DNA of 64,000 bases from Clostridiales bacterium (GCA_004558825.1 SFDB01000006.1:46742-110741); one strand, 5' to 3'. Counted from the first letter of the stretch, positions 8,704-17,583 are shown. A program made the numbers and translations. Notes: generated by a model not told the origin, from the sequence alone.

Positions 8704-9999
8704 ATGAAGCTTATAAAAATCGCTGCGATGATGATATGCGCGCTGATGCTCTTTTCATGCGCGCCCGCATCGCCGGGCGTTGACCACGATGCCGACGAAA
8801 ACGGCAAAACGACAAACCAACAGGAGGATAACGGTAAATTGGTTAACTCAACTGTAAAGGGCGAGCCCTCGGGCTGGCTCGACATAAAAGGCGAGCCGCT
8901 CGACAACGGCGAGGTTTCCGACGAATTTACATCGGCGACGAATGCGTTCGCGCTCGCTCTGCTTGAAAACCTTGACGACGACTGGACAGGCGTATATTCG
9001 CCCGCCTCGCTTGCTATGGTGCTTCAGCTTACAATGCAGGGAGCCGACGAAAAGGCAAGGGCGGCGATGGCCGAAGCGCTCCATATCGACATGACGAACG
9101 ACGACATAAACGTAAACAACTCTCGCCTGCTCAGCGCGCTCGGCTCAAAGGGCATAAATATGGCGAACGCCGTCATGATGAGCTCAGAATATGCGCTCAA
9201 CGGAAACTTTGCCGCAATAGCCGCGAATTTCTACAGGGCCGAAACGGGTACGTTCGATTTTACCGACGGCAAGTCGGTCGTCGATTCCGCAAACAAGTGG
9301 GTCAGCGACCATACAAACGGGCGCATAAAGCAGCTTTTTGAAACGCTTCCCGAAGATACGCTGATGCTTCTCATAAACGCGCTCGACCTTGACCTTAATT
9401 GGAAAACAAGCTTTGATGCCGAGAAGGTATATAAAGACCTTGACTTCCACGGCACGAACGGCGACCAAAAGGTGACGCTGATGGCCGCGAAGGGAGAATT
9501 TCTCTGCGCCGAGATAGACGGCGGCAAGGTAATACTGCTTCCGTACGAGAATGACGAATGCTTCATGGCCGTGGCGCTTCCGCCCGAAGGCGTATCGCCC
9601 AATGCGTATCTTGGCAAGGTCATGGGCAGGTGGAACGAATGCAAAGCGCGCGAAGCGGAGCTTTGGCTTCCGAAGATTGAGCTGAATTCGCGCCTTGAGC
9701 TTCTTGAGACGCTCCGCGCGATGGGCATGGGAGAGGCATTGCTCGGAGGCAGCGGAAACTTCCCGGGACTTTTGGATTCGGATGAGTTTATTCAGATAGG
9801 CGACGTCATTCAGGCGGCGCACATCAATGTCAATGAGAACGGCACGCAGGCTGCGGCAGGCTCCGGCGTAGCGATGACACGCGGCATAAGCCTTGAGGAC
9901 AAATTCGTCGTCCGCTGCGACAGGCCGTACGCCATGGTCATAGTTCATACAGCCACAAACGAAACGCTGTTTGTTGCGACGGTAAATAATATCGAATAA
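8704..9999 (+). CDS. Serpin-family protease inhibitor, predicted lipoprotein
   Basis: This 431-residue protein has a signal peptide ending in the lipobox LFSC (Cys19), so it should be anchored to the outer face of the membrane. A serpin fold follows. The hinge of the reactive-centre loop is ENGTQAAAGSG from residue 378, with the small residues expected of inhibitory serpins, then DRPYAMVIVHTATNETLFVATV, the serpin signature and final strands. The scissile bond is probably in the segment VAMTRGIS (Met-Thr or Arg-Gly), but the P1 residue cannot be fixed by eye. Inhibitory serpins trap serine or cysteine proteases covalently. In a gut organism it could guard against host or community proteases. 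The gene is monocistronic, with a terminator downstream. Confidence 0.9.
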   Translation: MKLIKIAAMMICALMLFSCAPASPGVDHDADENGKTTNQQEDNGKLVNSTVKGEPSGWLDIKGEPLDNGEVSDEFTSATNAFALALLENLDDDWTGVYSPASLAMVLQLTMQGADEKARAAMAEALHIDMTNDDINVNNSRLLSALGSKGINMANAVMMSSEYALNGNFAAIAANFYRAETGTFDFTDGKSVVDSANKWVSDHTNGRIKQLFETLPEDTLMLLINALDLDLNWKTSFDAEKVYKDLDFHGTNGDQKVTLMAAKGEFLCAEIDGGKVILLPYENDECFMAVALPPEGVSPNAYLGKVMGRWNECKAREAELWLPKIELNSRLELLETLRAMGMGEALLGGSGNFPGLLDSDEFIQIGDVIQAAHINVNENGTQAAAGSGVAMTRGISLEDKFVVRCDRPYAMVIVHTATNETLFVATVNNIE

Positions 10000-10072
10000 A
10001 ACTGAATTATGTGACGGCACGCTTAGCGCCGCAACGTGTTTTACCGGCACACGGCTGCCGGTATAAAAAGCT

Positions 10073-10109
10073 GCACGCCTGACGATTTTTGTCGGGTGTG
10101 CGGTTTTTT
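10073..10109 (+). terminator. Rho-independent terminator after serpin gene
   Basis: An 11-bp stem, GCACGCCTGAC with GTCGGGTGTGC, is followed by TTTTTT. A second hairpin without a T tract (TACCGGCA/TGCCGGTA, 10042-10063) lies just upstream. It separates the serpin from the mgtE transcription unit. Confidence 0.85.
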
Positions 10110-10145
10110 GCTGACCGGAACGAGCCGGCCTGTCCCAAAAAAGCC

Positions 10146-10174
10146 TTGCGCGGCCGAAAGTCCGGGGATATAAT
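10146..10174 (+). promoter_or_regulatory. Sigma-A-type promoter for the mgtE unit
   Basis: TTGCGC (10146-10151) and TATAAT (10169-10174) are separated by exactly 17 bases, predicting a transcript start near 10181. That gives a leader of about 140 bases before mgtE, enough for the leader peptide and the hairpin annotated below. Confidence 0.75.
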
Positions 10175-10219
10175 AAAAATGAGCATATATGCGGCTCAAT
10201 AAATTACGGAGGGATAATC

Positions 10220-10264
10220 ATGGACGCAGGTCCTTATCCGAGTACAACCGGAAAAACGAGTTAA
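10220..10264 (+). CDS. Putative 14-residue leader peptide upstream of mgtE
   Basis: The reading frame MDAGPYPSTTGKTS has a near-ideal ribosome site, ACGGAGGGATAATC, before its ATG. It sits in the mgtE leader, between the promoter and a hairpin enclosing the mgtE ribosome site, with the stop 26 bases before that hairpin. An early Asp and two Pro codons are features also found in known Mg-responsive leader peptides such as enterobacterial MgtL, in which weak translation at low magnesium alters downstream expression. The resemblance is only compositional. It is too short for any family match. Confidence 0.5.
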   Translation: MDAGPYPSTTGKTS

Positions 10265-10289
10265 GTGCGGCCATGCGTTATCGTTCCGT

Positions 10290-10321
10290 GTCGCCGCGCT
10301 TGCAGAAAAGGAGGCGGCGAC
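10290..10321 (+). promoter_or_regulatory. Hairpin enclosing the mgtE ribosome binding site
   Basis: GTCGCCGC (10290-10297) is fully complementary to GCGGCGAC (10314-10321). The Shine-Dalgarno AAGGAGG (10308-10314) lies in the loop and first stem pair, and the ATG follows one base after the stem. Folding would hinder initiation, so opening the stem, for example by a ribosome stalled on the upstream leader peptide, could switch mgtE on. Confidence 0.55.
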
Positions 10322-10322
10322 G

Positions 10323-11678
10323 ATGCCGGAAAAGATTTTAGAGCTTCTTGATGAAAAGAAGTATCTTGCGGTCAAGGAGATCGCGGAGGAAATGAACACC
10401 GTTGACCTTGCGGAGCTTATAGAGGAGCTTTACGAGGAAAACGAAGACCGAACCGCCATGATGAAGCTGTTCAGGCTTTTGCCGAAGGAGGCGGCCGCGG
10501 ATGTGTTTTCATATTTGGATGCGGATACGCAGCAGCTCATAATCGAGACGCTGACGGATTATGAGCTTCGCCATGTGCTGGAGGATCTCTATCTTGACGA
10601 CTGCGTAGATATGATAGAGGAAATGCCCGCGAACGTAGTCAAGCGCGTTTTGAAGAATTCGAGCCCCGAGAACAGGCAGCTTATAAACCAATATCTCAAA
10701 TATCCCGAGGATTCTGCGGGCAGCATAATGACAAACGAATACGTCGGGCTTAAGTCGGGCACGAGCGTCAAGAGCGCGTTTGATATAATTCGGCGCGACG
10801 GCGTTGACAAGGAGACGATATATACCTGTTATGTAACCGACGCCTCAAGGCGGCTCATAGGCTACGTCACCGTGCGTGAAATGCTTTTGTCGCCGCTTGA
10901 AACCATAGTAGACGACATAATGGAGACGCATCCGATATATGCGCACACGCTCGACGACAAAGAGGAGATTGCGAAGGATTTTTCAAAGTATGATATGCTC
11001 TCCATGCCCGTCGTCGACAACGAAAACAGAATAGTCGGCATAATCACGATAGACGACGCCGTAGACGTCATGCAGGACGAGAACACAGAGGACTTTGAAA
11101 AGATGGCCGGTATGGCTCCGAGCGAGGAAACGTACCTTAAGACGCCGCCTTTCAAGCTTGCAAAAAACAGGATTATATGGCTTTTGGTGCTTATGCTGTC
11201 GGCGATGGTTACGGGAGGCCTGCTTGAGCATTACGAGGCGGCGATAGCGGGCCTGCCGCTGCTCGTGTCGTTCATACCTATGCTGATGGATACGGGCGGA
11301 AACTGCGGCGCGCAGGCGTCGACAATGATAATTCGCGGCCTTGCGCTCGATGAGATAGAGCTTAAGGATTTCTTCAGGGTCTGGTGGAAGGAGATACGCG
11401 TGGCGCTGATTTGCGGCGCGGCGTTGTCGGCGGTGAATTTTATAAGGATTATTATTCAATACGGAGATATAGGCGTTGCCGCCGTGGTGAGCCTTACGCT
11501 GATAATAACGGTCTGCGTGGCGAAATCGCTCGGCTGCATATTGCCGATAATCGCGAAGCGGATGAAGCTCGATCCGGCGATAATGGCTTCGCCGATAATT
11601 ACGACCTTAACGGACGCATGTTCCGTTTTCGTGTATTTCACGATAGCGATGGCGATGCTCCGCGGAAGGCTCATATAA
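10323..11678 (+). CDS. mgtE: Magnesium channel/transporter MgtE
   Basis: The 451 residues have the MgtE layout: an acidic helical N domain (1 to about 130) containing LFRLLPKEAAADVFSYLD, two CBS domains (about 135-255), a linking helix and five C-terminal membrane segments (about 285-450). The family signature FIPMLMDTGGNCGAQASTM lines the pore. MgtE conducts Mg2+ inward and closes when cytosolic Mg2+ binds the N and CBS domains. The gene has its own promoter, a leader peptide frame and a hairpin over its ribosome site. A TIGR01906 membrane protein gene follows after 23 bases and may be co-transcribed. Confidence 0.96.
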   Translation: MPEKILELLDEKKYLAVKEIAEEMNTVDLAELIEELYEENEDRTAMMKLFRLLPKEAAADVFSYLDADTQQLIIETLTDYELRHVLEDLYLDDCVDMIEEMPANVVKRVLKNSSPENRQLINQYLKYPEDSAGSIMTNEYVGLKSGTSVKSAFDIIRRDGVDKETIYTCYVTDASRRLIGYVTVREMLLSPLETIVDDIMETHPIYAHTLDDKEEIAKDFSKYDMLSMPVVDNENRIVGIITIDDAVDVMQDENTEDFEKMAGMAPSEETYLKTPPFKLAKNRIIWLLVLMLSAMVTGGLLEHYEAAIAGLPLLVSFIPMLMDTGGNCGAQASTMIIRGLALDEIELKDFFRVWWKEIRVALICGAALSAVNFIRIIIQYGDIGVAAVVSLTLIITVCVAKSLGCILPIIAKRMKLDPAIMASPIITTLTDACSVFVYFTIAMAMLRGRLI

Positions 11679-11701
11679 GGCTCGGAGGATAGGGAGAGGT
11701 T

Positions 11702-12433
11702 ATGAAGCTCAACAGGAATATTGCGCGGACGATAAGTGCGGTCGCGTCGTTTTTGCTGATAACGGCGCTGCTTTTTACGTCGCTTCGGATAGTGATGAAC
11801 GATTCGCAGCTTCACGATAAGGAGTTCAAGCGCCTTGGCGTTGCCGCGGCCATGGGCATGAGCGACGAGGATATACTTGCCTCAATGATGCGTCTTGTCG
11901 ATTACATGGAGGGGCGAGTCGACTCGGTGGAGATAGAAGTGGAGGTATTCGGCAGACGGGTTATGATGTTCAACGAGCGTGAAACGCTGCACATGATAGA
12001 TGTCAGGGCGCTGTACATGGCCTGGCGCACAGCATCGTATATAATGGCGGCGGTGGCTGCGGCGATGTTCGCTGTCGTGGCGTTTGCGCGGCGCAGGGAG
12101 GCGGCGTTCGACATAGCGTACGGCTTTGTCCTTGCGTCGTGCCTGTTTGTCATTGTGGCGGCCGTTCTTTCCGCATGGGCGCTTATCGATTTCAATTCGT
12201 TCTGGACGTCGTTCCACCTTTTGTTCTTCGATAACGATCTGTGGCTGCTCGACCCGTTGACGAGCCGCATGATAAATATGTTTCCCGCCGAATTTTTCGA
12301 ACGTCTCATACGCCGGTTTGTGCTGCTGTTTGTGCCGTGCTTTGCGGCGCTCGCAGCGTGCGCTGCCGCCGTGCTGGGCGCAGGCGTGAAGCGCAGACGT
12401 AAAAATAATTTGAAAAGCCCCGAGAACGGATAA
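11702..12433 (+). CDS. TIGR01906/DUF1461 family integral membrane protein
   Basis: The protein has 243 residues with an N-terminal membrane segment, an extracytoplasmic stretch containing [16 protein letters not shown], and three further hydrophobic segments near the C-terminus. The N/RE-LHM-DV block is the hallmark of the TIGR01906 family, which is found mainly in Firmicutes and has no established function. Its place between mgtE and tsaD, with gaps of 23 and 7 bases, suggests a shared transcript. GGATAGGGAGAGGTT precedes the ATG. Confidence 0.8.
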   Translation: MKLNRNIARTISAVASFLLITALLFTSLRIVMNDSQLHDKEFKRLGVAAAMGMSDEDILASMMRLVDYMEGRVDSVEIEVEVFGRRVMMFNERETLHMIDVRALYMAWRTASYIMAAVAAAMFAVVAFARRREAAFDIAYGFVLASCLFVIVAAVLSAWALIDFNSFWTSFHLLFFDNDLWLLDPLTSRMINMFPAEFFERLIRRFVLLFVPCFAALAACAAAVLGAGVKRRRKNNLKSPENG

Positions 12434-12440
12434 GGAAGAT

Positions 12441-13508
12441 ATGGGAAACTCTTTTTCGCGCTATGAAGCGCGTGCGCAAAAAAAGCTTGAAATGCTCGGC
12501 GGCGGCTTTACTCTGCTTGCCATAGAGTCGTCGTGCGACGAGACGGCTGCGGCCGTTTTGAAGGGGGCGCGCGACGTTGTGTCCACCTCCGTGCATACGC
12601 AGATACCAATACACCAAAAATACGGCGGCGTCGTGCCCGAGATAGCGTCACGAAGCCACGTTGAGCGAATAGGTTCGGTCGTCAGCGACGCGCTTGAAAA
12701 GGCGGGCGTCGGGTTTTCGGACATTGACGCGATTGCCGTCACATACGGCCCGGGGCTCGTGGGCGCGCTGCTCGTAGGCGTCAGCTATGCAAAGGGGCTC
12801 GCCCTGTCGCTCGGCGTGCCGCTCGCAGGCGTAAACCACATCGCGGGGCACATTGCGGCAAATTACATAACGCATAAGGAGCTTGAGCCGCCGTTCGTAT
12901 GTCTTGTTGCGTCGGGCGGGCACAGCCATATACTGCATGTGAAGGATTATATGAGCTTTGAGCTGCTCGGATGCACCCGTGACGACGCCGCAGGCGAAGC
13001 GTTTGATAAGGCGGCGCGCGTGCTCGGACTCAGCTATCCCGGCGGGCCGCTGCTTGAGAAGCTTGCCGCCGGCGGAGATAAAAACGCATACAGGCTTCAT
13101 ACGGGCTTCAACACGACGCAGTCGCTCGACTTCAGCTTTTCGGGCATAAAGACGGCCGTCATAAATATAATCCATAATGCGGAGCAAAAGGGCGAAGCGA
13201 TAAACAGGGCGGACGTTGCGGCGTCGTTCCAGAGCGCCGTCGTCGAAACGCTTTGCGATAAATCTGTTCGTGCGTGCATGATTGCAGGCGTTGACAAGCT
13301 CGTGCTTGCAGGCGGCGTATCGGCGAATAAAGCGCTGCGCTCGCGCCTTGAAGAATGCGCAAAGGCGTACGGGCTTTCGTTCTATTGCCCCGAATTTAAG
13401 TATTGTACCGATAATGCCGCCATGATAGGCTGTGCGGGCTACTATGCGCTTATGAGAGGATGCCGCAGCGACCTTTCGCTCAACGCCGAGCCGGCGCTGA
13501 GGCTGTAG
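12441..13508 (+). CDS. tsaD: tRNA N6-adenosine threonylcarbamoyltransferase
   Basis: The 355-residue protein shows [13 protein letters not shown] near residue 28, the metal-binding HIAGH (His133, His137) and VASGGHSHI. TsaD transfers threonylcarbamoyl from TC-AMP to A37 of ANN-decoding tRNAs, together with TsaB and TsaE, which are not in the window. The N-terminus carries about 22 residues more than usual before the ASKHA core. The start at 12441 is kept because AAGGAAGAT precedes it, while the internal ATG at 12492 has no ribosome site. It begins 7 bases after the TIGR01906 gene. A hairpin terminator follows. Confidence 0.96.
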   Translation: MGNSFSRYEARAQKKLEMLGGGFTLLAIESSCDETAAAVLKGARDVVSTSVHTQIPIHQKYGGVVPEIASRSHVERIGSVVSDALEKAGVGFSDIDAIAVTYGPGLVGALLVGVSYAKGLALSLGVPLAGVNHIAGHIAANYITHKELEPPFVCLVASGGHSHILHVKDYMSFELLGCTRDDAAGEAFDKAARVLGLSYPGGPLLEKLAAGGDKNAYRLHTGFNTTQSLDFSFSGIKTAVINIIHNAEQKGEAINRADVAASFQSAVVETLCDKSVRACMIAGVDKLVLAGGVSANKALRSRLEECAKAYGLSFYCPEFKYCTDNAAMIGCAGYYALMRGCRSDLSLNAEPALRL

Positions 13509-13538
13509 CGGGAACGGAATAAAATACCATAAAAGTAT

Positions 13539-13572
13539 AAACCGCATTTCGGCGCGTGCCGCGTGCGGTTTT
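13539..13572. terminator. Bidirectional terminator between convergent genes
   Basis: AAACCGCA (13539-13546) pairs with TGCGGTTT (13564-13571), with a further CGGC/GCCG pairing inside. A and T runs on the two sides allow termination of tsaD on one strand and of the yetF-DUF4363 pair on the other. Confidence 0.7.
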
Positions 13573-13616
13573 AAGCTGCGATTTCTTCTGGCAAAAGCGT
13601 TTCCCGTAAACCGCGT

Positions 13617-14042
13617 TTACAGAAGGGTGCTCCAGCTCAGCTCCTCTATCTTTACAATAGCTTGAAGGCTGACGAGCATCGCGTCGAGCTCCGATGCGAG
13701 CTGCTGCTGATTTTTGAATACAGCCATGTCGAGCGCTGTCTCGGTGTGAAGTATAAGCTCCGTTACATAGCTGTGGTTGACAATTATGTCAAGCTTCGAG
13801 CTTTCCTCTTTTACTATATCCGAGGCGGAGGCCAACGCCGAAACGGCTCCGTCGTAATCCTCAAGCTGTGCGCAGCGCCGCGCCTGCTCTATCAGAGGCA
13901 AAAGCCGGTCGGCGGTTTTACGAAGTATGCGCCGCGGAAGCGTAAACATAATAAGCAGCGCCGCGATGGATACGATGATTGCGACAAAACCGGCGACCGT
14001 TATGACCGCGGGCTTATTCCGTTTGCTTTCCCGTGTCTGCAA
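13617..14042 (-). CDS. DUF4363-like membrane-anchored protein
   Basis: This 141-residue protein has one membrane segment near residues 12-34 and an extracytoplasmic, mostly helical remainder (LPLIEQARRCAQLEDYDGAV, then TELILHTETALDMA). Size, layout and position beside a YetF-type gene match the DUF4363 family of clostridia, of unknown function. Its start overlaps the upstream yetF-like gene by 29 bases, so the two are translationally coupled and may act together in the spore or cell envelope. Confidence 0.65.
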   Translation of the reverse strand: MQTRESKRNKPAVITVAGFVAIIVSIAALLIMFTLPRRILRKTADRLLPLIEQARRCAQLEDYDGAVSALASASDIVKEESSKLDIIVNHSYVTELILHTETALDMAVFKNQQQLASELDAMLVSLQAIVKIEELSWSTLL

Positions 14043-14733
14043 AGTGTACCCTCCCCCCGTATTTTTGCTTTGCCTGCATATGCATCATGCCTTCGGAGTC
14101 GATGTACGCGAAAAGCGCCTGCGAAGGCTTGACGTAGCCGAAATCGTTCATCATTTCTCTAAGCCACTCTCTTGAATGGCCGCTTTTTATCAGCGCGTCA
14201 TCCCGGACGCGGCCGTCCTCTATCACCATGAGCGGCAGGCCGACGCCCGGAGGCTCGATGTTCATGTCCTTATATGTGGGGCTTTGCGATTCGCCCTTTT
14301 TTATGACTGAAAGGCTGCCGTTTGTCTCGAGAATCGCGTATTCGACGTCCGACAGCTTATAAACGCCGCCTACGCGCAGAAGCTCGGTCAGGTCGTCGAG
14401 CGAATAATGCGCCTGTCTCATGGTGCCTTCCTCGATAATGCCCTTGTTTATCAGGAGGAGCGAATGGCCGCACATTATGCGGCGAAGCTTTTCACTCTTG
14501 AGCGAAAGAAGCGATGCGAGCCGCTGGAGCAGGAACAGTGTTAGTATGGGTACCAGGCCATAGAGCAGCGGTACGCTCAGGTCGCTCGCGGGCTCGGATG
14601 CAAGGTCGGCAATGAGAAGCGTGACTATGAAATCAAAGGGCTGAAGCTCGCTTATCTGACGCTTGCCCATAATGCGAATCATGACAAACATGAGCGCATA
14701 CAGTATTATAGCGCGCAAGAATAATATCAGCAT
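14014..14733 (-). CDS. YetF/DUF421 family membrane protein
   Basis: The 239 residues begin with three hydrophobic helices (to about residue 80), including MGKRQISELQPFDFIVTLLIADLASEP, a strongly conserved DUF421 segment. The soluble C-terminal YetF domains follow (LLINKGIIEEGTMRQAHYSLDDLTELLR). YetF-type proteins are membrane proteins of Firmicutes linked to envelope or spore function, but their activity is unsettled. AGGAGGATGAACG precedes the ATG. The DUF4363 gene overlaps its 3' end. Confidence 0.88.
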   Translation of the reverse strand: MLILFLRAIILYALMFVMIRIMGKRQISELQPFDFIVTLLIADLASEPASDLSVPLLYGLVPILTLFLLQRLASLLSLKSEKLRRIMCGHSLLLINKGIIEEGTMRQAHYSLDDLTELLRVGGVYKLSDVEYAILETNGSLSVIKKGESQSPTYKDMNIEPPGVGLPLMVIEDGRVRDDALIKSGHSREWLREMMNDFGYVKPSQALFAYIDSEGMMHMQAKQKYGGRVHFADTGKQTE

Positions 14734-14852
14734 CGTTCATCCTCCTTTGCGCGATTAGCATCTGCCGTTTTGCGGCGCGATATGCATGACGGCGTGATAC
14801 GGCTCAAAATAATATATTTACGCAAAAACGTGCGTTCGTCGAATCGGGAACG

Positions 14853-15005
14853 TTTTCCACCGAATTATCAACACGGAATATCCGCGCGAATACGCAAAAA
14901 GTGGATAACTATGTGGATAATGTGGAAAACCCATGCGCATTCCATGCATGTTCATTTCAAATGTCAATATTTTTTTCGAAATTTCGACATGAAAATTATT
15001 AACAC
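14853..15005. promoter_or_regulatory. Cluster of DnaA-box-like sites with adjacent AT-rich segment
   Basis: This gene-free spacer (14734-15145) holds TGTGGATAA at 14912-14920, a perfect DnaA box. Single-mismatch versions occur at 14865-14873 (TTATCAACA), 14900-14908 (AGTGGATAA) and 14921-14929 (TGTGGAAAA). Weaker ones are at 14853 (TTTTCCACC) and 14997 (TTATTAACA). An AT-rich tract (about 14950-15005) follows, as in an unwinding region. No dnaA, dnaN, recF or gyrB lies within the window, so this may be an origin separated from dnaA, or a DnaA-titrating or regulatory cluster. Confidence 0.5.
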
Positions 15006-15145
15006 ATGCGAAAAACGTACCGCTAACTGCGCGGCGGCGAGCTGTTGAAGCGTATCATGTCAAAGCGCCGAGCAGCTGCGGAATATGCGCATAAACGGGC
15101 TTGGGCGCAAATACAATGTAACAATCATTATAGCGGAGGAATCAT

Positions 15146-16627
15146 ATGGAGCTTATATGGAACGATATTTCGCTTGAACGCGTGATAGGGGCGGCGACGG
15201 CGCAGGCGCTTGTCGAGGGCAATGTGCCCTTGCCCGAAGCGAAAAGCGTAAAGAGCATTCTTGATACGCAGGCGGAGGTGAGGATAACCTCCTACGAGGT
15301 CGGCGAAGGCGTCGTCGGAGTGGAGGCGTCGCTGCGCGTGGCGTTCATATGCATGGGCGGAGACGACCGCGTATTCTCGTTCACATCGAGCGCGCCGTTT
15401 AAGCACACGATTTCGATAGACGGCGCGAAGGCGGGCCAAACGGCCGAGATAACGACGGTCATACAGTCGGTGTCGGGTATGCCGTCGGGCGATTTTGTTG
15501 CGCTTACGAGCACGGTCGAGCTTTCGTGCAGGCTCGAGGATTTGTCGCCGATGCGCGTGATGGCAGGCCTTAGCGGCGTGAGCGATGTTGAGGTTAAAAC
15601 AGAGCAGGTGAAGTATATGACGCGCCGCGCCGTTGGCTCGGGCTCGTGCCGCATACGCGAGGAGATAGGCGCTTCGGGAGTAAATACGGTGATGGCGAGC
15701 ACGGGAGAGGCGTCGGTCCGGGAAGTGCATATCGAGGGGGCGAACGCATGCGTTTCGGGCGTGCTTACGGTGAGCGCACTTTGCATGGATTCAAGCGACA
15801 GGCTTACTCAGACGGTACAGCATGTGACGTTTGAGGAGCTGATACCCGTTGACACTGCTTCTGCCGCTCTTAGCGCGAGGGCATCGGTGGATACCGTTGT
15901 AATGCGTCCTGTCGGGGAGGAGTTCGGCCTTATAACGCTCGAGGCGATACTCGATATAAGCGTGTTTGAAACTGTCGAACGTGCTGCAACGGTGCCCACG
16001 GATTCTTTTTCGCCGATGCTTGCGTACGACCCGCTTGCAGCGCGAACGCGGCTCATGCTGCGCGGCGAGAGCTTCAGCGCAAAGCAATCGATACGCGAGA
16101 ATATAGACGTTCCCGAGGGAATGCCCGAGATATACAGGACGGTCTACTCGTCGGCGAGGCCGATGACGACGTCTGTATCGTGCGGCAGCGGGCGCGTCGA
16201 TATAGACGGAATACTTTTCACGCATATAATCTACCAAAGCGAAGGCGGCGCGATGTACTCGTTTACGGAAGACATTCCCTTCTTCGTGCAGGCAGACGCG
16301 GCTTGCGACTCTATGACGGAGGCGGAAGCTTCGCTCAGGTGCGTATGCTCCGCGTCGGGCGGCACGGGGCGCAGCGCGGAGATATCGTATACGCTGCTTA
16401 TAGACGGAACGACATTTTCATACCGCGACATCGACATAGTTACGGGAATAGCGGAGTGCGAGCAAAGGGAATCGGTGAAGGGCATAGTCGTATATTATGC
16501 CGACAAGGGAGAGACGCTTTACGACATAGCGAAGCGCTTCAATGTCACGACACACTCGCTCAGAATGAGCAATCCGAGCCTTGCCGACACAATGAACGGT
16601 ACGGAACGGCTCGTGATGATGCTTTGA
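15146..16627 (+). CDS. SPOCS (DUF3794) and LysM domain protein, sporulation-associated family
   Basis: This 493-residue protein is rich in beta-strand sequence with repeated SPOCS-type segments, for example VVGVEASLRVAFICMGGD and the related SVSCGSGRVDIDGILFTHII. It ends in a LysM module (YYADKGETLYDIAKRFNVTT, then LRMSNPSLADTMNGTERLVMM). This architecture is common in spore-forming Clostridia and is associated with spore coat or cortex assembly; LysM binds peptidoglycan. There is no signal peptide, consistent with action from the mother cell. GCGGAGGAATCAT precedes the ATG. It stands alone between a DnaA-box-like region and a terminator. Confidence 0.85.
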   Translation: MELIWNDISLERVIGAATAQALVEGNVPLPEAKSVKSILDTQAEVRITSYEVGEGVVGVEASLRVAFICMGGDDRVFSFTSSAPFKHTISIDGAKAGQTAEITTVIQSVSGMPSGDFVALTSTVELSCRLEDLSPMRVMAGLSGVSDVEVKTEQVKYMTRRAVGSGSCRIREEIGASGVNTVMASTGEASVREVHIEGANACVSGVLTVSALCMDSSDRLTQTVQHVTFEELIPVDTASAALSARASVDTVVMRPVGEEFGLITLEAILDISVFETVERAATVPTDSFSPMLAYDPLAARTRLMLRGESFSAKQSIRENIDVPEGMPEIYRTVYSSARPMTTSVSCGSGRVDIDGILFTHIIYQSEGGAMYSFTEDIPFFVQADAACDSMTEAEASLRCVCSASGGTGRSAEISYTLLIDGTTFSYRDIDIVTGIAECEQRESVKGIVVYYADKGETLYDIAKRFNVTTHSLRMSNPSLADTMNGTERLVMML

Positions 16628-16654
16628 CGCTTCGAAGACTCGGCGATGCGGGAG

Positions 16655-16688
16655 CGGGGTCGGCGGATTCAGAGCCGGTCCCGTTTTT
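16655..16688 (+). terminator. Terminator after the SPOCS/LysM gene
   Basis: A 10-bp stem, CGGGGTCGGC with GCCGGTCCCG, is followed by TTTTT 28 bases after the stop codon. The remainder of the spacer to 16918 shows only the opposing terminator described next. Confidence 0.85.
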
Positions 16689-16846
16689 GCCGTGCAATAT
16701 CCCGAAGGCGCGTATGCATAAATCCGAGCAGGCAAAGCCCGAAGCCGTACAGCGTCATATACGTTAACAGAAATTGTGCGGCGTTATGTTATTTTTTCGC
16801 ATCAGCGCAAGCACGCAGTCTTCTCAAACCGCTTGACGGAGCCTTT

Positions 16847-16880
16847 CCAAAAAAAGAGGCGGGGGACGTATATCCCCCGC
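16847..16880 (-). terminator. Terminator of the ABC exporter operon
   Basis: GCGGGGGA (16859-16866) pairs perfectly with TCCCCCGC (16873-16880) around a 6-base loop. On the minus strand the stem is followed by CTCTTTTTTT. It lies about 40 bases past the ATP-binding protein stop codon. Confidence 0.9.
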
Positions 16881-16918
16881 AAAGAAGAACTCTATGAAAA
16901 GAGCGGTTGAGAGGAGAT

Positions 16919-17581
16919 TTATTCTATCTTGCCGTCGCGCAGCTTTATCACCTCGTCGGCGCATGAGGCGACGGCGGAGTCGTGCGTAACGACGATAACA
17001 CAGTAGTTCTCGTCGTGCGCAAGGCGCTTCAGTATGTCAATTATGTTGCGGCTGTTTTCTGCGTCGAGGTTGCCTGTGGGCTCGTCGGCGAGTATGACGC
17101 TGCCGCCTGCGGCAAGCGAGCGCGCTATTGCTACGCGCTGCTGCTCTCCGCCCGAAAGCATTGACGGGAAGCGCTTATGGAATTCGGGCGTTAGCCCCAC
17201 CGCAGCAAGCTTTTCCTTTGCGATTTGGCGCGCCTCCTTTTTGGGCGTCTTGTGGAGCGACAAAGGATACATCACATTCTCAAGCACTGTCAGAAGCGGG
17301 AAAAGGTTGAAGTTTTGGTATATTACGGCCACGTCGTCCCGCCTGAGGTCGTCTCTGTCTATGCTTTTTGTGCTGCCGCTTGCGTAGATTACATCGCCGC
17401 CCGTGGGTATGTCGAGACCTGCAAGCAGAGAAAGGAAGGTCGTTTTGCCGCAGCCGGACGCTCCGACTATGGCATAGAACTTCCCTGCGTCGAAGCTGTA
17501 GTCGATGCCGTTTACAGCTTTGACAGTTCGATATTTATTCCTATATTCATAGCTGACGTTTTTAACATCGAGTATTCCCAT
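16919..17581 (-). CDS. ABC exporter ATP-binding protein (MacB/LolD type)
   Basis: The 220 residues hold Walker A GASGCGKTT, a Q-loop region, the signature LSGGEQQRVAIARS, and Walker B VILADEPTGNLD, which is typical of the MacB/LolD/FtsE branch. It powers two FtsX-like permeases encoded just upstream (gap of 2 bases to the nearer one). Such transporters move peptides, lipoproteins or antibiotics from the membrane outward, or act mechanically on envelope enzymes. The substrate is unknown. A short peptide gene at the head of the operon is a possible clue. Confidence 0.93.
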   Translation of the reverse strand: MGILDVKNVSYEYRNKYRTVKAVNGIDYSFDAGKFYAIVGASGCGKTTFLSLLAGLDIPTGGDVIYASGSTKSIDRDDLRRDDVAVIYQNFNLFPLLTVLENVMYPLSLHKTPKKEARQIAKEKLAAVGLTPEFHKRFPSMLSGGEQQRVAIARSLAAGGSVILADEPTGNLDAENSRNIIDILKRLAHDENYCVIVVTHDSAVASCADEVIKLRDGKIE

Positions 17582-17583
17582 GA

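Noticed and set aside
10181..10322. M-box (ykoK) riboswitch before mgtE
   Set aside because: The conserved M-box phrases are not recognisable; the segment is better described by a leader peptide and one hairpin. A covariance-model search would settle it.
14770..15048. 92-codon frame in the DnaA-box spacer
   Set aside because: The translation has no domain features, and no ribosome site precedes it; the DNA is better explained by DnaA-box-like repeats.
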